In this document: positions 46,583-58,390 of the stretch, piece by piece
How the letters are laid out: each line of letters starts with the position of its first letter
Numbering within the stretch: the stretch's first letter is position 1
Assembly (NCBI GenBank): GCA_023525715.1
Contig: CM042010.1
Span: 83,267,894 to 83,331,893, forward strand
Length of the DNA stretch: 64,000 nt
Source of the DNA: Cichorium intybus
Lineage: Eukaryota; Streptophyta; Magnoliopsida; Asterales; Asteraceae
Reading direction: 5' to 3'
Position numbers and translations under genes: made by a program
Notes under the pieces: model-generated
Databases searched by the model: none
Seen by the model: only the letters and a program-made list of their open reading frames with translations
Told to the model about the DNA's origin: nothing

Positions 46583-48406
46583 CACACACCACAAAAAAAT
46601 GCAACTAACTCAAACAATCATTTAATAACGGATGATTTTCCATCCACTTAGGGATATCCTTAAGATATTGAGGAAATTGATTATGAAGGACCACCTGAAT
46701 TTGATCCAAACTATCCTCCTTTGGACAAATGGACGAAAAATCATCCCTCATCACTTGTCATCGGTAATGTTCATGATAAAGTTTTGACTCGTGCACAACT
46801 ACACCAAAAACAACTTGATTTAAACAAAACTTCGGAGTTGTGTATGTTCAATGTCTTTATCTCAAAGGTAGAACCTAAGAACGTTAAGGATGCATTTGAT
46901 CACCCTGATTAGATTGAAGCTATGCAATTAGAATTAGAGGAATTTGAAAGAAACAAAGTTTGGAGGCTAATTCCAAAACCTGCAAATGCTTCAATTGTCA
47001 GTCTCAAAAGGGTGTACAAAAATAAATTAGACACCAAAGGCAATGTGGTTCGGAACAAAGCAATGCTGGTTGTCAAAGGTTATTGTCAACAGGAGGGGAT
47101 TACTACGAAGAGACATTTGCTCCTATTGCCAGAATCGAATCAGTTAGGATATTTTTGGCCAATGCTGCACACAAAAACTTTGATGTGTATCAAATGGATG
47201 TCAAATGTGCTTTTCTGAATGGTGATCTCGAGGAAACCGTATTTGTTGAACAACCACCTGGCTTCGTAGACAAAGACCATCCCAACCACTGCTATGTGCT
47301 ATACAAAGTTGTCTATGGTTTAAAACAAGCACCTAGGGCTTGGTTTGAGACCTTGACAAGGTTTTTAAAAGAATCAAACTTCAAACAGGGTTCAGTGGAT
47401 CCAACACTCTTTAGAAAGAAAGTTGGGTCACACTTGATGTTAGTCTAAATTTATGTGGATGACATTATCTTCGGATCCACTGATCCCAAACTCACAAAAG
47501 ACTTTGAAAAACTAATGAAAAGCTAATTTCAGATGAGTATGATGGAAAAGATTAACTTCTTTCTTGGATTACAAATAAAACAATCTAAGGAAGGGATATT
47601 TATTAATCAACAAAAGTATACGAAGAGTTTGCCCGAACGCTTCGGAATGACTAACTGTTCCAAAGCAAAAGTTCCTTTGCCTGCAGGTACAAGGTTAAAT
47701 CCTTCATTGGACAAACCGAAGACTGACATCCAGACATACTGAAGCATGATTGGATCATTGCTTTATCTCACAGCCAGTTGACCAGATATCATGTTTGCAG
47801 TTTGCAATTGTGGAAGATATCAAGCTGACCCACGCGAACCTCATCTGGCTGCGGTAAAAACAATTTTTCGTTATCTTCACAACACTCCCGCTTATGGCTT
47901 GTGGTACCCAACAAACTCAGGCTTCTACATACAAGCTTATTTAGACTCAGATCTAAGTAGATGCTCTATTGGTCGCAAGAGCACTTCGGGTGGGTTGCCA
48001 ATTTCTTGATGGAAAGCTAATCAGCTGGCAATCTAAGAAGCAAACTTGTGTCTCTATCTCCACAACTGAAGCAGAGTATGTAACAGCTCTAGCTTGCACT
48101 TCATAAATCATTTGGATTCAAAGCCAACTAAAGGATTATGCCATTAACATGAGGAAAATACATTTGTTTTGTGATTCACAAAGTGCCATTCGCATATGTC
48201 ACAATCCTGTTCAACATTCCAAGACGAAGCATATAGCTCTTCGCTATCACTTCATCAAAAGTCATGTTAAGGAGGGGAATATTAAGATGCACTTTGTTCA
48301 CACAACCGAACAGTTGGCAGACATCTTCATAAAGGCTTTGAATGAAGAGGCATTTACACGAATCATTCGAGAACTTGGAATGATTGATGGATCCACTCTA
48401 CAATAA
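46583..48406 (+). pseudogene. Copia pol of element B: reverse transcriptase and RNase H
   Basis: Starts in the same frame as the integrase, with extra stops near 46650 and at 46910, and shifts near 47090. Reverse transcriptase is recognisable by KRVYKNKLDTKG, DVKCAFLNGDLEE, GLKQAPRAW and the YVDDIIFGS active site (just after a TAA at about 47446). RNase H starts at about 47930 (AYLDSDLSRC, STSGG) and ends with LADIFIKALNEEAF. Stops are at 47524, 47740, 47779 and near 48007 and 48104. Confidence 0.9.
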
Positions 48407-50497
48407 ATCTCAGATTTTCTCTTTCTTTCCTTAGTCTTTTCAATTAAAAAATAAAATTTCATGACGTTCCGCAGCACTCCGAAGACCTCCAACGCTTCGG
48501 AGCCCATCGGAACAAAACAAACTTAATGCTGCTCCACAGCACTCCAAAGCACTTTGATGCTTTGGAACACCTCAGAACAGACTTTTTGCGTTTATAAAAC
48601 TTCATAAATGTCAAAATCCTTTGAAACATCCTTCGCCTTTGCATCACAAGGATAAATTTTCTCACAATAAAAGGTTGTTTCATAGAAAAATCAAAAACAA
48701 AAATCATTTGTAAAACCTCAAAAGCTCAAATCACAATTCTTCATGCATAAATGACCAAGTTTCACCTTCTTTCATGAATTAACTGATTAAAGGACAAAAC
48801 TTTAATTTTAGATTATGATAATCATACCTTATTGCACTAAAAGGTATTTGGGAATCAATTTGAAACGTTGGTAAGAAAACAGACTTCAGAGTGAGGTTAA
48901 GGTTGTTTTACAGATCGAAGTCCTATTTGATTCTAATGTCCTTAACATAGTGTCTATCCCTAACCTCCCTATTGAACTTAATTCGCTTCAATACCAAACT
49001 AATCAAGTAGCCTAAAAACTACTCAGGATAATTCAAGTGTTTCGAAGTTTTCTTCAAAAATAATACCGACATTGTTTGATAAGAAAATTTAAAAATCTTT
49101 TCACTATTGTTTCAAAATTGAACTAAATGAAGCTTTTCAAACACAAAGGATTGAACAAACAAAGCAAAAGCACCATAAAAGGAAATCACATGGTGAAAAT
49201 TTGACTCTTCGGATATGAAACTCCAAAAAGAAAAAGATAAGTTTAAAAAATGAAAATTTTAAAAACCCAAAAGAAAAACAAAGATTCAAAATGTCAAAAG
49301 AATCAAAGACAACAAACAAGTAAAAAGATAATCAAGGGAGTGCAAAATAAAGATAAATCAGCACTCAAAGGCTTATTCTTCTGTTTTAAATGACAATACA
49401 AGGAACTCCTATAACATAGTCGAGTACCATGTAGAGAATATGAACATTTCAAGTAATCTATCTTAAATGGTATTGTTGGGGTGGTGTATGAAGCTCAAAG
49501 GCTTGTCATCAGAGAATAGTATCCAAACACCTCAATTGATGAAATGGAATAATTTTTTTTAAAAGGTTCTTCAAAGTCAATCCAAATTCTCAAACTCTTC
49601 TGATGCTCAATTCAAAAGTGAAACCTTTCTAAATTTCAATGTAGAGAATGTCACCATTATTTAGTATGAAAATTTTGAAACACAAAAGAATAATCATACC
49701 TTTATTTCTAAATGCGAAATTAAGTTCATCTTGGGGTGGTCAGACTTATGCTTTCATGACTGATGTTGAATCAAATAAATCTTGGAATGAAAAATGGACT
49801 TCCAACATGATCCGAATGATTCTAAAGATTAACTTGTTAAATCTTCATTTCAAAATATTCAGGAAAGTCAAGGTTAAAAGTCATAATGCATCTCTAAAAG
49901 TAAAACAAAATTTTCAACAAAAACAAAGGAATAATATTAAAAGAAAAACAATGGACTTCGGAGTACTAATAAACACTTCTCAACAAAATTTCTCATCCGA
50001 AGTGTTATCAACACCTTTCGGAATAGTTCATTACACTTGCTCAATTTTTATACTTTGAAGGATACGCATAATAGTTACATACATCCTTGTTGTTTAGAAG
50101 TCAATTAAATGTTCAAATGATTTTCATATTTATGATAACCACAGAGACAAACATTCTTTTAAAATAAATGAACGTTATTGAATAGCTGTCACACAGTAAA
50201 TCAAGGAGAATCATAACAAAAAGATCGTGTGAAAATGGCGGTTCAATTTTAAATAATCATGACTGACCGATGAACGGTTCCGCTTTTTCAGAGATAGTGG
50301 AACAGATAAATGCTGAGGTGTCATATTCTTAGTGGACCATTTCAGACATGCATTAAACAGCCTTCGGACCACGAATACTATATATACCTCACGCCCCATC
50401 AGTTCACCTCTTTACGCGATCATATCTCTCGAACTTCCTCAGTAAAATTTCTCTCAAAGAACCCTAATATCACTTCATCTTCTACATTTAATCAACA
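48407..50497 (+). other. Post-pol spacer of element B
   Basis: About 2.1 kb without a recognisable gene. The 136-codon frame at 49648-50058 is Lys/Asn-rich and has no family match I know. Two related hairpins at 48466-48513 and 48543-48566 lie shortly after the pol stop. Confidence 0.6.
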
Positions 50498-53150
50498 ATG
50501 GCGATTGAAGGATCTTCACAGACCACATAGGCGATTTCTATTATTGTGCACAAGAATCAGTCTGCAAATCTGTTTCTTCGCACTGATCTAAACCTCTATC
50601 GACAACCGATTGTTGCTCTCGTTGAATGTATGATACAATCGATACTTTGTCACGCCCTCACCTACACACCTTCTATCTATGATACCTTGGTTCACAGAGC
50701 CCACTACACATCCAATGCTCTGTTTGATACCAACAACAATGTCAAATCAGTGTTCTATGAGGCCATTGACTCAAAAGGCAAAACCAAGAAAGTACAACTG
50801 ACCATAGAGAAGTTTGCTGCAGCCCTTCTTCTTCCAATTTACAATTAAGATGAAATTGTGGTTCCAACTGCCGAACAGCTGGTGGATATGTTCAACTTCA
50901 TGGGCTATGAACCTCAACTCGAAAGCATCAGCACTTTCAAGAAGAGACATCTTCCTAATCTTTGGAGGTATTTCTTTAGCACTTTCCTAAGATGCCTTTC
51001 TGGAAGGACCTCAGGTCTAGACTTTGCCAGTCAAACATTCCAGAGCCTCTTATATGGAATCTACTATGATGTCAAAGTTGATGTTGCATCAATTCTATAG
51101 GCTGACTTCTGTTCATACATCAACCACACACTTAAGGGAACTAAGATCTCAAACGCAAGATTTTGGGCAATAGTTGTTCACGCCCACTACCAGCAGGCAG
51201 GGTATGTTTCTGATCCCTCTCTTCCTGAAATGAAATACACATACATAACAGTTCCAGCCATGGATGAACAACCTACTGAATTTTGTGCACAAATTCCACA
51301 AGTGATGCTCTCGAATTTTGTGCACAAATTCCACAAGTGATGAACAACCTACTGAATTTTGTTCTCGAAAGTGTAAATCGACTGCGATGAGGTCAACATG
51401 TATCGTAATACTCTTGTTGTGCCTTATCCTCTTCGAGAGATCACTCAAGTAGTACCAATCAAAGCCCCAGCAAAAGCCAAAGGCAAGAAGAAGGCTATTG
51501 GAGGATCTAGTGGTCCAAAGAAGGTGGAGAAGAAGAGAAAGGCTCCGGAGCAAACAACTCAGAAGAGGAACAAATGATGATGACTCTGACTTTATCCTTG
51601 GTAAACAATACAAGACTCTCAACTGCAAACTGGATGCTCTTCTCCAGTCCAACACTGGCTTCGATCCCTCAAAAAAGCCTGAAGCAAGTATTGAGGAACA
51701 AATAGCTGAAGCCCAAAAAGCCTTGACAGAAAAGATGGGTGAATTAGTCAAGGCTTCGCAGAAACGAATTCTCAATCAACAGATCGAAATTCAACGTATT
51801 TTGGAGGGAAAGTTCAACATTGCAGTTGAACAAGTAGAAGAGAGAAATCGGCTCCTTAAGGAGAAAATAGAAAAGAGAATAGATGATATGGTAGAGAGAA
51901 TGGAGACCTCAAACTCCGAAGTGATGAAGGCCTTGACTGACCTTCAAGACAATACAAAATCCCTCAATTCGCAGTACCAGACGGGCTTTGCAAAGCACTT
52001 ATCTGATGCCCACAAAAGAATTGAATAGCTGACTGCAGAACAGTCGTGTTCCACAGTAACCGTCCTTGCAAACAAACTCAAAAGAACAAATGTTGCAATC
52101 GCTTCGGATATCGTTGACAAACTAAGGAATGCTATCCATCCTATGATCAATGTATCTTTGAAAATGGAACGATCAAAATCGAAGCCCCTGGAAATTGCTT
52201 AGGCTGATCCAACAGCTCAACCCTCACAAGGGGCAGAAACAGAAGCATCAGGGTCAAGGTCTCAAGCTTTGGTAACAAAGACCTCCAAACCACAAACAAC
52301 TTATCAACCCACCGCCTTGGGAAGACCAGCCTTCATCCAACCAATCATCTCGAAAGCCGGTCCTACCTTCGGGACCATCACAACAACAGAAGCAAGTGGT
52401 TCCGGCACCAAGGTAGAAGACAAACAACTGAGGATTGCTCCTCGAATGGAGCAAATTCATAAGGAAAGAGAGGAAGAATATGCCAAGATGCTCATTATTA
52501 ACAATATTGCCAATGAAAACCAGACTTGGACTGAGGAGTTGATCAAAGAAATTGGGTTCAAAGATTTCAGGGTTTTCAACAGGCTTCCTCTCAGATGCTA
52601 TGATACAAACATCGGCATCAACCGTCAACTTGATCTCCCCTACAATCCGAAGACCTTTGCCTTTCTGCAATTTCTAAAGAATGTGTCGGAAGATCAGTTG
52701 ACGGCATACAAGAAAAGAAAAATTACATTCCATACAAAGTTCATACTGGCTCTAAACTATGTATGGAGTGAAAACAAGATAGTAAAAATCATCTCCTTCA
52801 AAGAAGGAGAGGACTACGAAGGATTTCAAAACATTAATTTCTTCGTACTTCAGGGTGTCAATGAAGAAGAATCAAGATTTACTATAGTAGACATCCCTAT
52901 TATGAATCCCACAAATTTTATAGTACTTCTTGACCTTCTAAAGTTCTTAGCCAGAAACGAAGCAGAAAATATGGGGGTCTTCGTACTTTCAAAGAACCAT
53001 ATTGCCTCCTTCTTCCGAAACTATCTTCTGAGATTTACCAAGTTTGATATTGTGGTGGCAAATCTCATCAGACAATCCCTTGCACCCCCACCAACTACTA
53101 TAGAAAACTTTGATCATCTGAAGGCTGGGCAGATTGTGGAAAAGCCCTAG
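50498..53150 (+). pseudogene. Post-pol (envelope-position) reading frame of element B, broken
   Basis: The ATG at 50498 starts a long degenerate frame after pol. Stops are TAG 50528, TAA 50848 and TAG near 51098; a duplication of about 60 bp sits at 51264-51370, and a frameshift lies before 51498. Three regions can be seen: a globular N-terminal part (to about 51260), a basic Lys-rich patch (51470-51570), a long heptad-rich coiled-coil stretch (about 51660-52020), and a C-terminal folded-looking part (52480-53150). I see no signal peptide or clear membrane span, so an envelope role is not supported by sequence. Its position matches the extra frame of SIRE/Maximus-type copia elements. Readable fragments continue to about 53390. 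Confidence 0.7.
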
Positions 53151-53401
53151 GGTGTAGTCTTCAAGGGGCTGTCAAGTGACAAAGAAACCGTTGTCAAAAA
53201 TTTTTTTTGAACAGACTACAAGGGTCTTTACCCTAATGAATCAATTACCAATGTCTTGGGCTTGGTAAACACCTGCTTTGTAAATAACTAGGAAGAAAAG
53301 AAGAAAGTAAGAGAACACCTCAACTGGTGGTTGATAGCAAGGTATGCTCTGAAGCAGGCTTACAAGAAACACCACCAAAGATAGGCTTCAGATGCACTTC
53401 A

Positions 53402-53416
53402 CACAAAGGGGGAGAT
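53402..53416 (+). other. Polypurine tract of element B
   Basis: AAAGGGGGAGAT immediately precedes the LTR start TGTTGAG at 53417. Confidence 0.88.
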
Positions 53417-53878
53417 TGTTGAGTTATGTTTGTGATGAAGTGCCACTCAATCCGAAGACCTAAGTTTTTTTAAGAAGACCTTGAAGCCTAAAGACTCCGA
53501 AGTGTTTAGCATGGAGGATCCGAAGGCTTCATTCAAGTGACAACCTTTTGGTGTACGCGTGTCTGCTGTTACGTGATGCATGAATCTTCTATCCTATTGG
53601 CTAGTACACTGATAGGATATTCTCTGTAATGATTTGTACTATGCGTATCACTGATCACGTATAAATATCAGTGATACCATACCGTGTCGGGTGTGAGATT
53701 GGATCTTCCCCTTTGTAAAACCCTAATCAATCAATCAAAGCATTCGGCACATGTTATCCGATTCCATTGTGTTCTTTACTGTTCTTACTTACATTTTACT
53801 GTGTGAATTGCTCAGTACAATATATTTTGTTAGAATATCAGTCATAGCTCATTGTTTAATCAATTTCAACACTCAACA
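53417..53878 (+). mobile_element. 3' LTR of element B (462 bp)
   Basis: It runs from TGTTGAGTTATG to ACACTCAACA. It contains the TATA-loop hairpin at 53646-53676 with arms TATCACTGAT and ATCAGTGATA. Confidence 0.92.
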
Positions 53879-54495
53879 AGTTCACCGATAATCAAACAAT
53901 CACAGTGCATTCCTCTGGGTTCACACAGATACTGCGAGAAGTCTCATTCTGAGCCAAGGATGAATCCTTGAACAACTGTGGAGAGAGTTTCTAACTCCGT
54001 GACCCACAGGATTTACTGTCACTGAATCGTATCAAGAAATGCGAGTCAAATGCAATGTTCAAGAATTTTGACACAAAGTTTGTTCCCAAAGAAGGTGAAG
54101 CTGAACTCCATGTGAGAAGTTGTTTGAATTTTTCCTCAGTCAACTTGTTACTACATTAACACCTGAAGTGATCAAATGAACAGATGAAGAGTCAGACTCT
54201 AGTCAAAGTCAAAGTCAAATGAAAAGTTAGACGTGCTTATTCTAGACATGCTCTAATGCCTAAGGAGCTTACCAATCCAAATCTGAAGATAATCTGCATC
54301 GAAGACAAAGTTGTCACTGCAGCTGTGTTGAATTTTTATCAACATCCATACATGTCACCTGCTAAGAGAAAGGTTTTCCTGCTAAGGAGGATATTGTCAA
54401 TTTGAGGGGGAGAGTGTTGAAAATTCTTTGCAGTTATCAACTGAAGACCAAGTGAAGCCTGAAGATAAATGAAAGCATTAAACCAATGGGGAGAT
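53879..54495 (+). other. Remnant of element J interior
   Basis: A short readable piece near 54240-54360 (LMPKELTNPNLKIICIEDK) resembles no domain I can name. A polypurine tract (AATGGGGAGAT) ends at 54495. The rest of J is absent. Confidence 0.45.
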
Positions 54496-54903
54496 TGTTA
54501 GGAATTAATTTTAGTTTGGTTTAATCTTTTATTTATAGGGACTTAAAATGTAAAATATCAAAGTTATAGGGCTTTATTGGAAAATCGGTGTGAACCGAAC
54601 AACCAAAGGTTGTTCAGTTTTGGTCATTGATCGAAAAGTCCATATGAGCTTGATTGTTCGATTCATGGGCCTAGGTTGCTAGGGTTTTAGGCTTAGAGTA
54701 TTTAAGGCTAAAAGTGCCTCCATTAGTGTGGTTGGTTATCCTCGATTTGTGTGCTAAGTAGAGAGAGAATTCATAGTGTTCTTGGCAACCACACAATCTT
54801 ATGTACTAGACTATTGAATATAGTGTGCATTGAAGATTAATCTCCTTGTGTTCTTGAGATTTGATTGATATCTTATTGATCTAGAGAGTATTGTGGACCT
54901 ACA
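54496..54903 (+). mobile_element. 3' LTR J (408 bp, G family)
   Basis: It starts TGTTAGGAATT after a polypurine tract and ends GTGGACCTACA. Its 3' half matches the minus strand of LTR G. It has the hairpin GAACAACC, loop AAA, GGTTGTTC at 54597-54615. It abuts the H post-pol frame directly. Confidence 0.8.
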
Positions 54904-57900
54904 GAACCAACAGCCCCTTACACTCCGAAAACTGACTCCATCTTCGATCCAATTCGGAGACTTCCTGAGGCGTTCTACAATCTTGGTGATCCTACAAATG
55001 CAATACTTATCAAACACTTGTCAGACACCGAAAATGCTACTCCTTACCCTCCTGTACCATTGTTAAATGAATATGCTCCCAAGAGCAAAGGCAAGAAACC
55101 TATTGAGTCCTCTCCTACAAAAAGAACACGAGCCAAACTTCTGAACAAAACCAAGGTACATCTCTTAACTTCTTATGTTATATTTCTTTCTGATATCTAA
55201 CAATTCTGAACAATTTTTCGGAATATTCTTTTCTAAAAAACTTTTCAGAACATTCTTTTCTGAACAACTTTTCGGAACAATCCTTTCGGAATACCTACTT
55301 TCGGAACATTCATTTTCGGCACACTCTTTTTCTGAATAATCTCTATACGAATAACAAAATCTACCAAGGATCATACCTCACTTATTTTACATAAGTCATA
55401 ACTGAATGCCCTGTTGGCAATTTATTGTTTATCGTTATTGGCATTTGGGAAATCCTAATATATATTCAGTATTGTTTGGTCTAATTGTTTGAACTTTTGT
55501 ATCAAAACAAATCGAGTAACAAAAATCAATGATTTTTGGGAATCCAAAATAAGTTTTTGGTCATGAATTTATTCTCTTTATGATAAGCTAAATTATGCTT
55601 TGCCTAATCTGATTCTCAATCGGTATGTGTTACCTTGCTTTTATATTCCTAATATCAGAAACACTTTTAGATTTTTACTGAGTAGGAACTCAATAACTTC
55701 GAAGAAGAGAGAGAGAAATTAAAAAATACTAAAGAAGAAAAATCACCAGAAAAACAACACAGGGACTCAGAAAAATAAGATGCCAAAAAAGAAAAAGAGG
55801 CACAACAATTCAAAACTCCAGCTCAAGGTTCTTTTCTGGTCGTTCGTTTCCGAACGGCCATTAGTGATCAGAAACATTTAGTTGCTCAAATGGAGAAAAG
55901 ATTCAATGTTCGAAACACTCACGCATTACAACTAAGAGCCTTGATTGATCCTTCTGATTTTGATACAGAAGAGGTTCAACTAAAAAGAGCTGAACCCCAA
56001 ACCGAGATCGACGGTATCAACTGATGGATAGAAATTGAACTATCTCAAATATCAAGCCCTAAATTTATTTTCAATGCAGAAGAGAAGAAATGGGAAAATC
56101 TAGCCCAGTATGTTGTTCCTCTAACTTTTGAAGTTTTCTTGAAACAACGCAACAAGAAGAACAAGCCCAAAATCACGAAGCCAAATTCCCCCCACCAAAA
56201 TCTCCCACACACTCAGCCGAATCTGGCTCACGGATCATCTTTTTGGAGACCGGATCTAAAACGATGCACTTCTTCATACCTGATGAAGAGGTGAATCGTC
56301 CTCCTCACCGGATCTAAAACGATGCACTTCAGACCGGATCTAAAACGACGCACTTCTTCATCCTCTGCTTCCGATCACCAAAATGAAACAGTTGTTCCTC
56401 CACCTCCTCCAAAAAAGGATACTCCTGATGTCAGCCAGAAACATGACTCCCTTCTGACCATAGTCTCTGCTATCCAGTCCTCTCAATCCAATGAGGCCAT
56501 ACTCAAGGAACTCTCCGAGTTGCGTCAGAAGGTGGAGACGATTGAGAAAAAGGAACTTAATCTTAATGCATCCGTCCAGAAGGCCATATCTGAAGGTCTT
56601 CAAAAGATTGACACCGATCGTCAATCGGATGCCAAGAAGTGCCTCACAGAAGCCACCAAGTTAATGAATATGTCTATGAATTTATTCAATGAGGTCCACA
56701 CCTACAGTGCCAACATCTCTAAAAAGATCACTACATTGTATGATGACACCACCAAACACATCAATGGTGTGCTTACGAAGAATCAATCTCTCAGAGATAC
56801 CAACATCCTTCTGATGCGTTTATTATCTACCACTCTGAAAAACATTGCTGAATCAGTTCGAGCACCAGTCGGCAACCTCAATCTTGCTGCTGAGCGAATT
56901 GAGGACTTAATCACCAAACTTGATCAACTCTCATCCAAATCTTCTTACTAAATCTCCACAGAGTTAAAGGAGATTTCTGAAAATATTTTTGAAAAGCTTG
57001 CAGATTTGTCAAGGCACTTGCCTGTGACCCCCTACTGGCAAAGGAGCCCTACGAGGGGGAAAGGTGCCAACAGGTCCTTTCGGAACCTTTGGAACTGGAC
57101 ATTCTGGAGCTGGACCTTCAAGAGTTGGTCCTTCAGGAACCGGACCATTCGGAGATGACAAATCTCGTGATGATGAAAACAAAGATAGTGATGATGAAAA
57201 TGAAGAAGGTAGTGACGATGATGACATGTCCATGTCAGAATCAGATGAAAAAGGAAATGATCAAAGAAAATCTCCATCGAAAAAGAATAACCCTTCTCCG
57301 ACACCTCTGAAACATAATCCCACTCCACCAGACTCACCAAAAATCAACCCAATCGACTCCAAGTACTCTCCAATCAAGGATTCACACCCTCCTGAGGTCA
57401 AAGCTCTGAAAACGCTTACTATGATGAACTTGCAGCAATTTTTGCTGATCAAGTGGATGATGAGCTCAAAGCAGAAGAGGCAGCCAAAGTAGAAAATTGC
57501 TCATTCCTGAACAGCTTCTTTGCTCTCCCACCTCTGATTGGTTCTGACTTTCGCCCCGTCCACTCCTATGACCCTCCGAAATCTATTGTCCATAGCTGGG
57601 ATGTGCCATTATCCCCAAATGGCGAAAAATTTGCTTATACTTTTTTAGGTCTTCCATCTGTACACTTGAACGTGGAACTTAGAAGAAAAGTTCAAAGATT
57701 TCTTAATAGACATACTCAACCTCTCTTAATCGTCTGGTCAACAGAACCAATCACCTCGGTCTCCGGTTTGAAAAGGAGAAACTTTGAGAAATCTGACTTT
57801 TATGAATATCAAATAGTCAGAGACAATGTCAAATCAACCATCACTGAAGCCGACTTCAGAAAATTAAACCCACCTGATTTATATTCAATTGTCATGCGGC

Positions 57901-58140
57901 GATATCCGAATATTGAGCAGAATAGAGACACCAGAGAAGTGCATGTGACTGCAAAGAAATTCATGGAACAACTACTGCTTGAGTTCCTATTTTATGATGG
58001 TGAACTACACAAGCTTGTTCGTACCGAAATCCATGAAGAGTTTTACGAAGAACTAGACCTGTCCATGCCAGATGGAAGAACTAAATAGACTCTTGGTGCA
58101 ACAAAATATCCAATCCTTGGCATTGTTTACCGATCCCAAG
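54904..58140 (+). pseudogene. Post-pol reading frame of element H, broken
   Basis: An open frame runs from the LTR J edge (TAPYTPKTDSIFDP). The gene's start has been lost to J. After about 55160 an AT-rich segment with a TTTTCGGAAC minisatellite interrupts the frame, and coding-like sequence resumes near 55680 after a TTTTTACTGAGTAG acceptor-like site. So an intron or an insertion is possible. A heptad-rich coiled-coil stretch follows (56440-56930), then a tract rich in Asp/Glu/Ser (57150-57260), then a folded-looking C-terminal part (57453-58088). The order matches B's post-pol frame: N-terminal part, coiled coil, C-terminal part. Several stops and a triplicated 23-bp piece (56248-56356) break it. 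Function unknown. Confidence 0.6.
55208..55345. repeat. Short-period minisatellite in H post-pol region
   Basis: About nine degenerate units of 14-16 bp are built on TTTTCGGAACATTC. Confidence 0.8.
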
Positions 58141-58380
58141 ACAAATCCCATAAGTTTTTTTTAGGGCTTCCGAAATCAGAAGGGCTTCCAACGTCTTTCT
58201 CTGACACTTCATCGAATGAATCAAAAAGTCCAGAAAGTCTGACCTAGAAGCCAAAGAGGAAATGATTAAGCAAATGGAGTGGATGATCGGTGTAAGGCAC
58301 TTTTGCTCGTATGTATGGAGACATGCAATATTGGAAAAGTCTTGAAGAAGAGAAAGATCAAACCCCTCGGTTGGTCACCG

Positions 58381-58390
58381 AAGGGGGAAT
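58381..58390 (+). other. Polypurine tract of element H
   Basis: AAGGGGGAAT lies just before TGTTAAGG at 58391. Confidence 0.85.

Larger units (their letters stand above)
13273..53878 (+). mobile_element. Copia element B (A family), outer level of the nest
   Basis: Parts: truncated 5' LTR 13273-13353, primer site 13356, gag 13513-16785 continued at 44411, pol 44807-48406, spacer, post-pol frame 50498-53150, polypurine tract and 3' LTR 53417-53878. Element C occupies 16786-44410. Without C it would be about 13 kb, the size range of SIRE/Maximus-type copia elements, which also carry a frame after pol. Every reading frame is broken. The lineage name is inference from the layout. Confidence 0.85.

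Noticed and set aside
49648..50058. 136-codon frame in B's spacer
   Set aside because: Lys/Asn-rich, no recognisable domain, and no sign of conservation can be judged from one copy.
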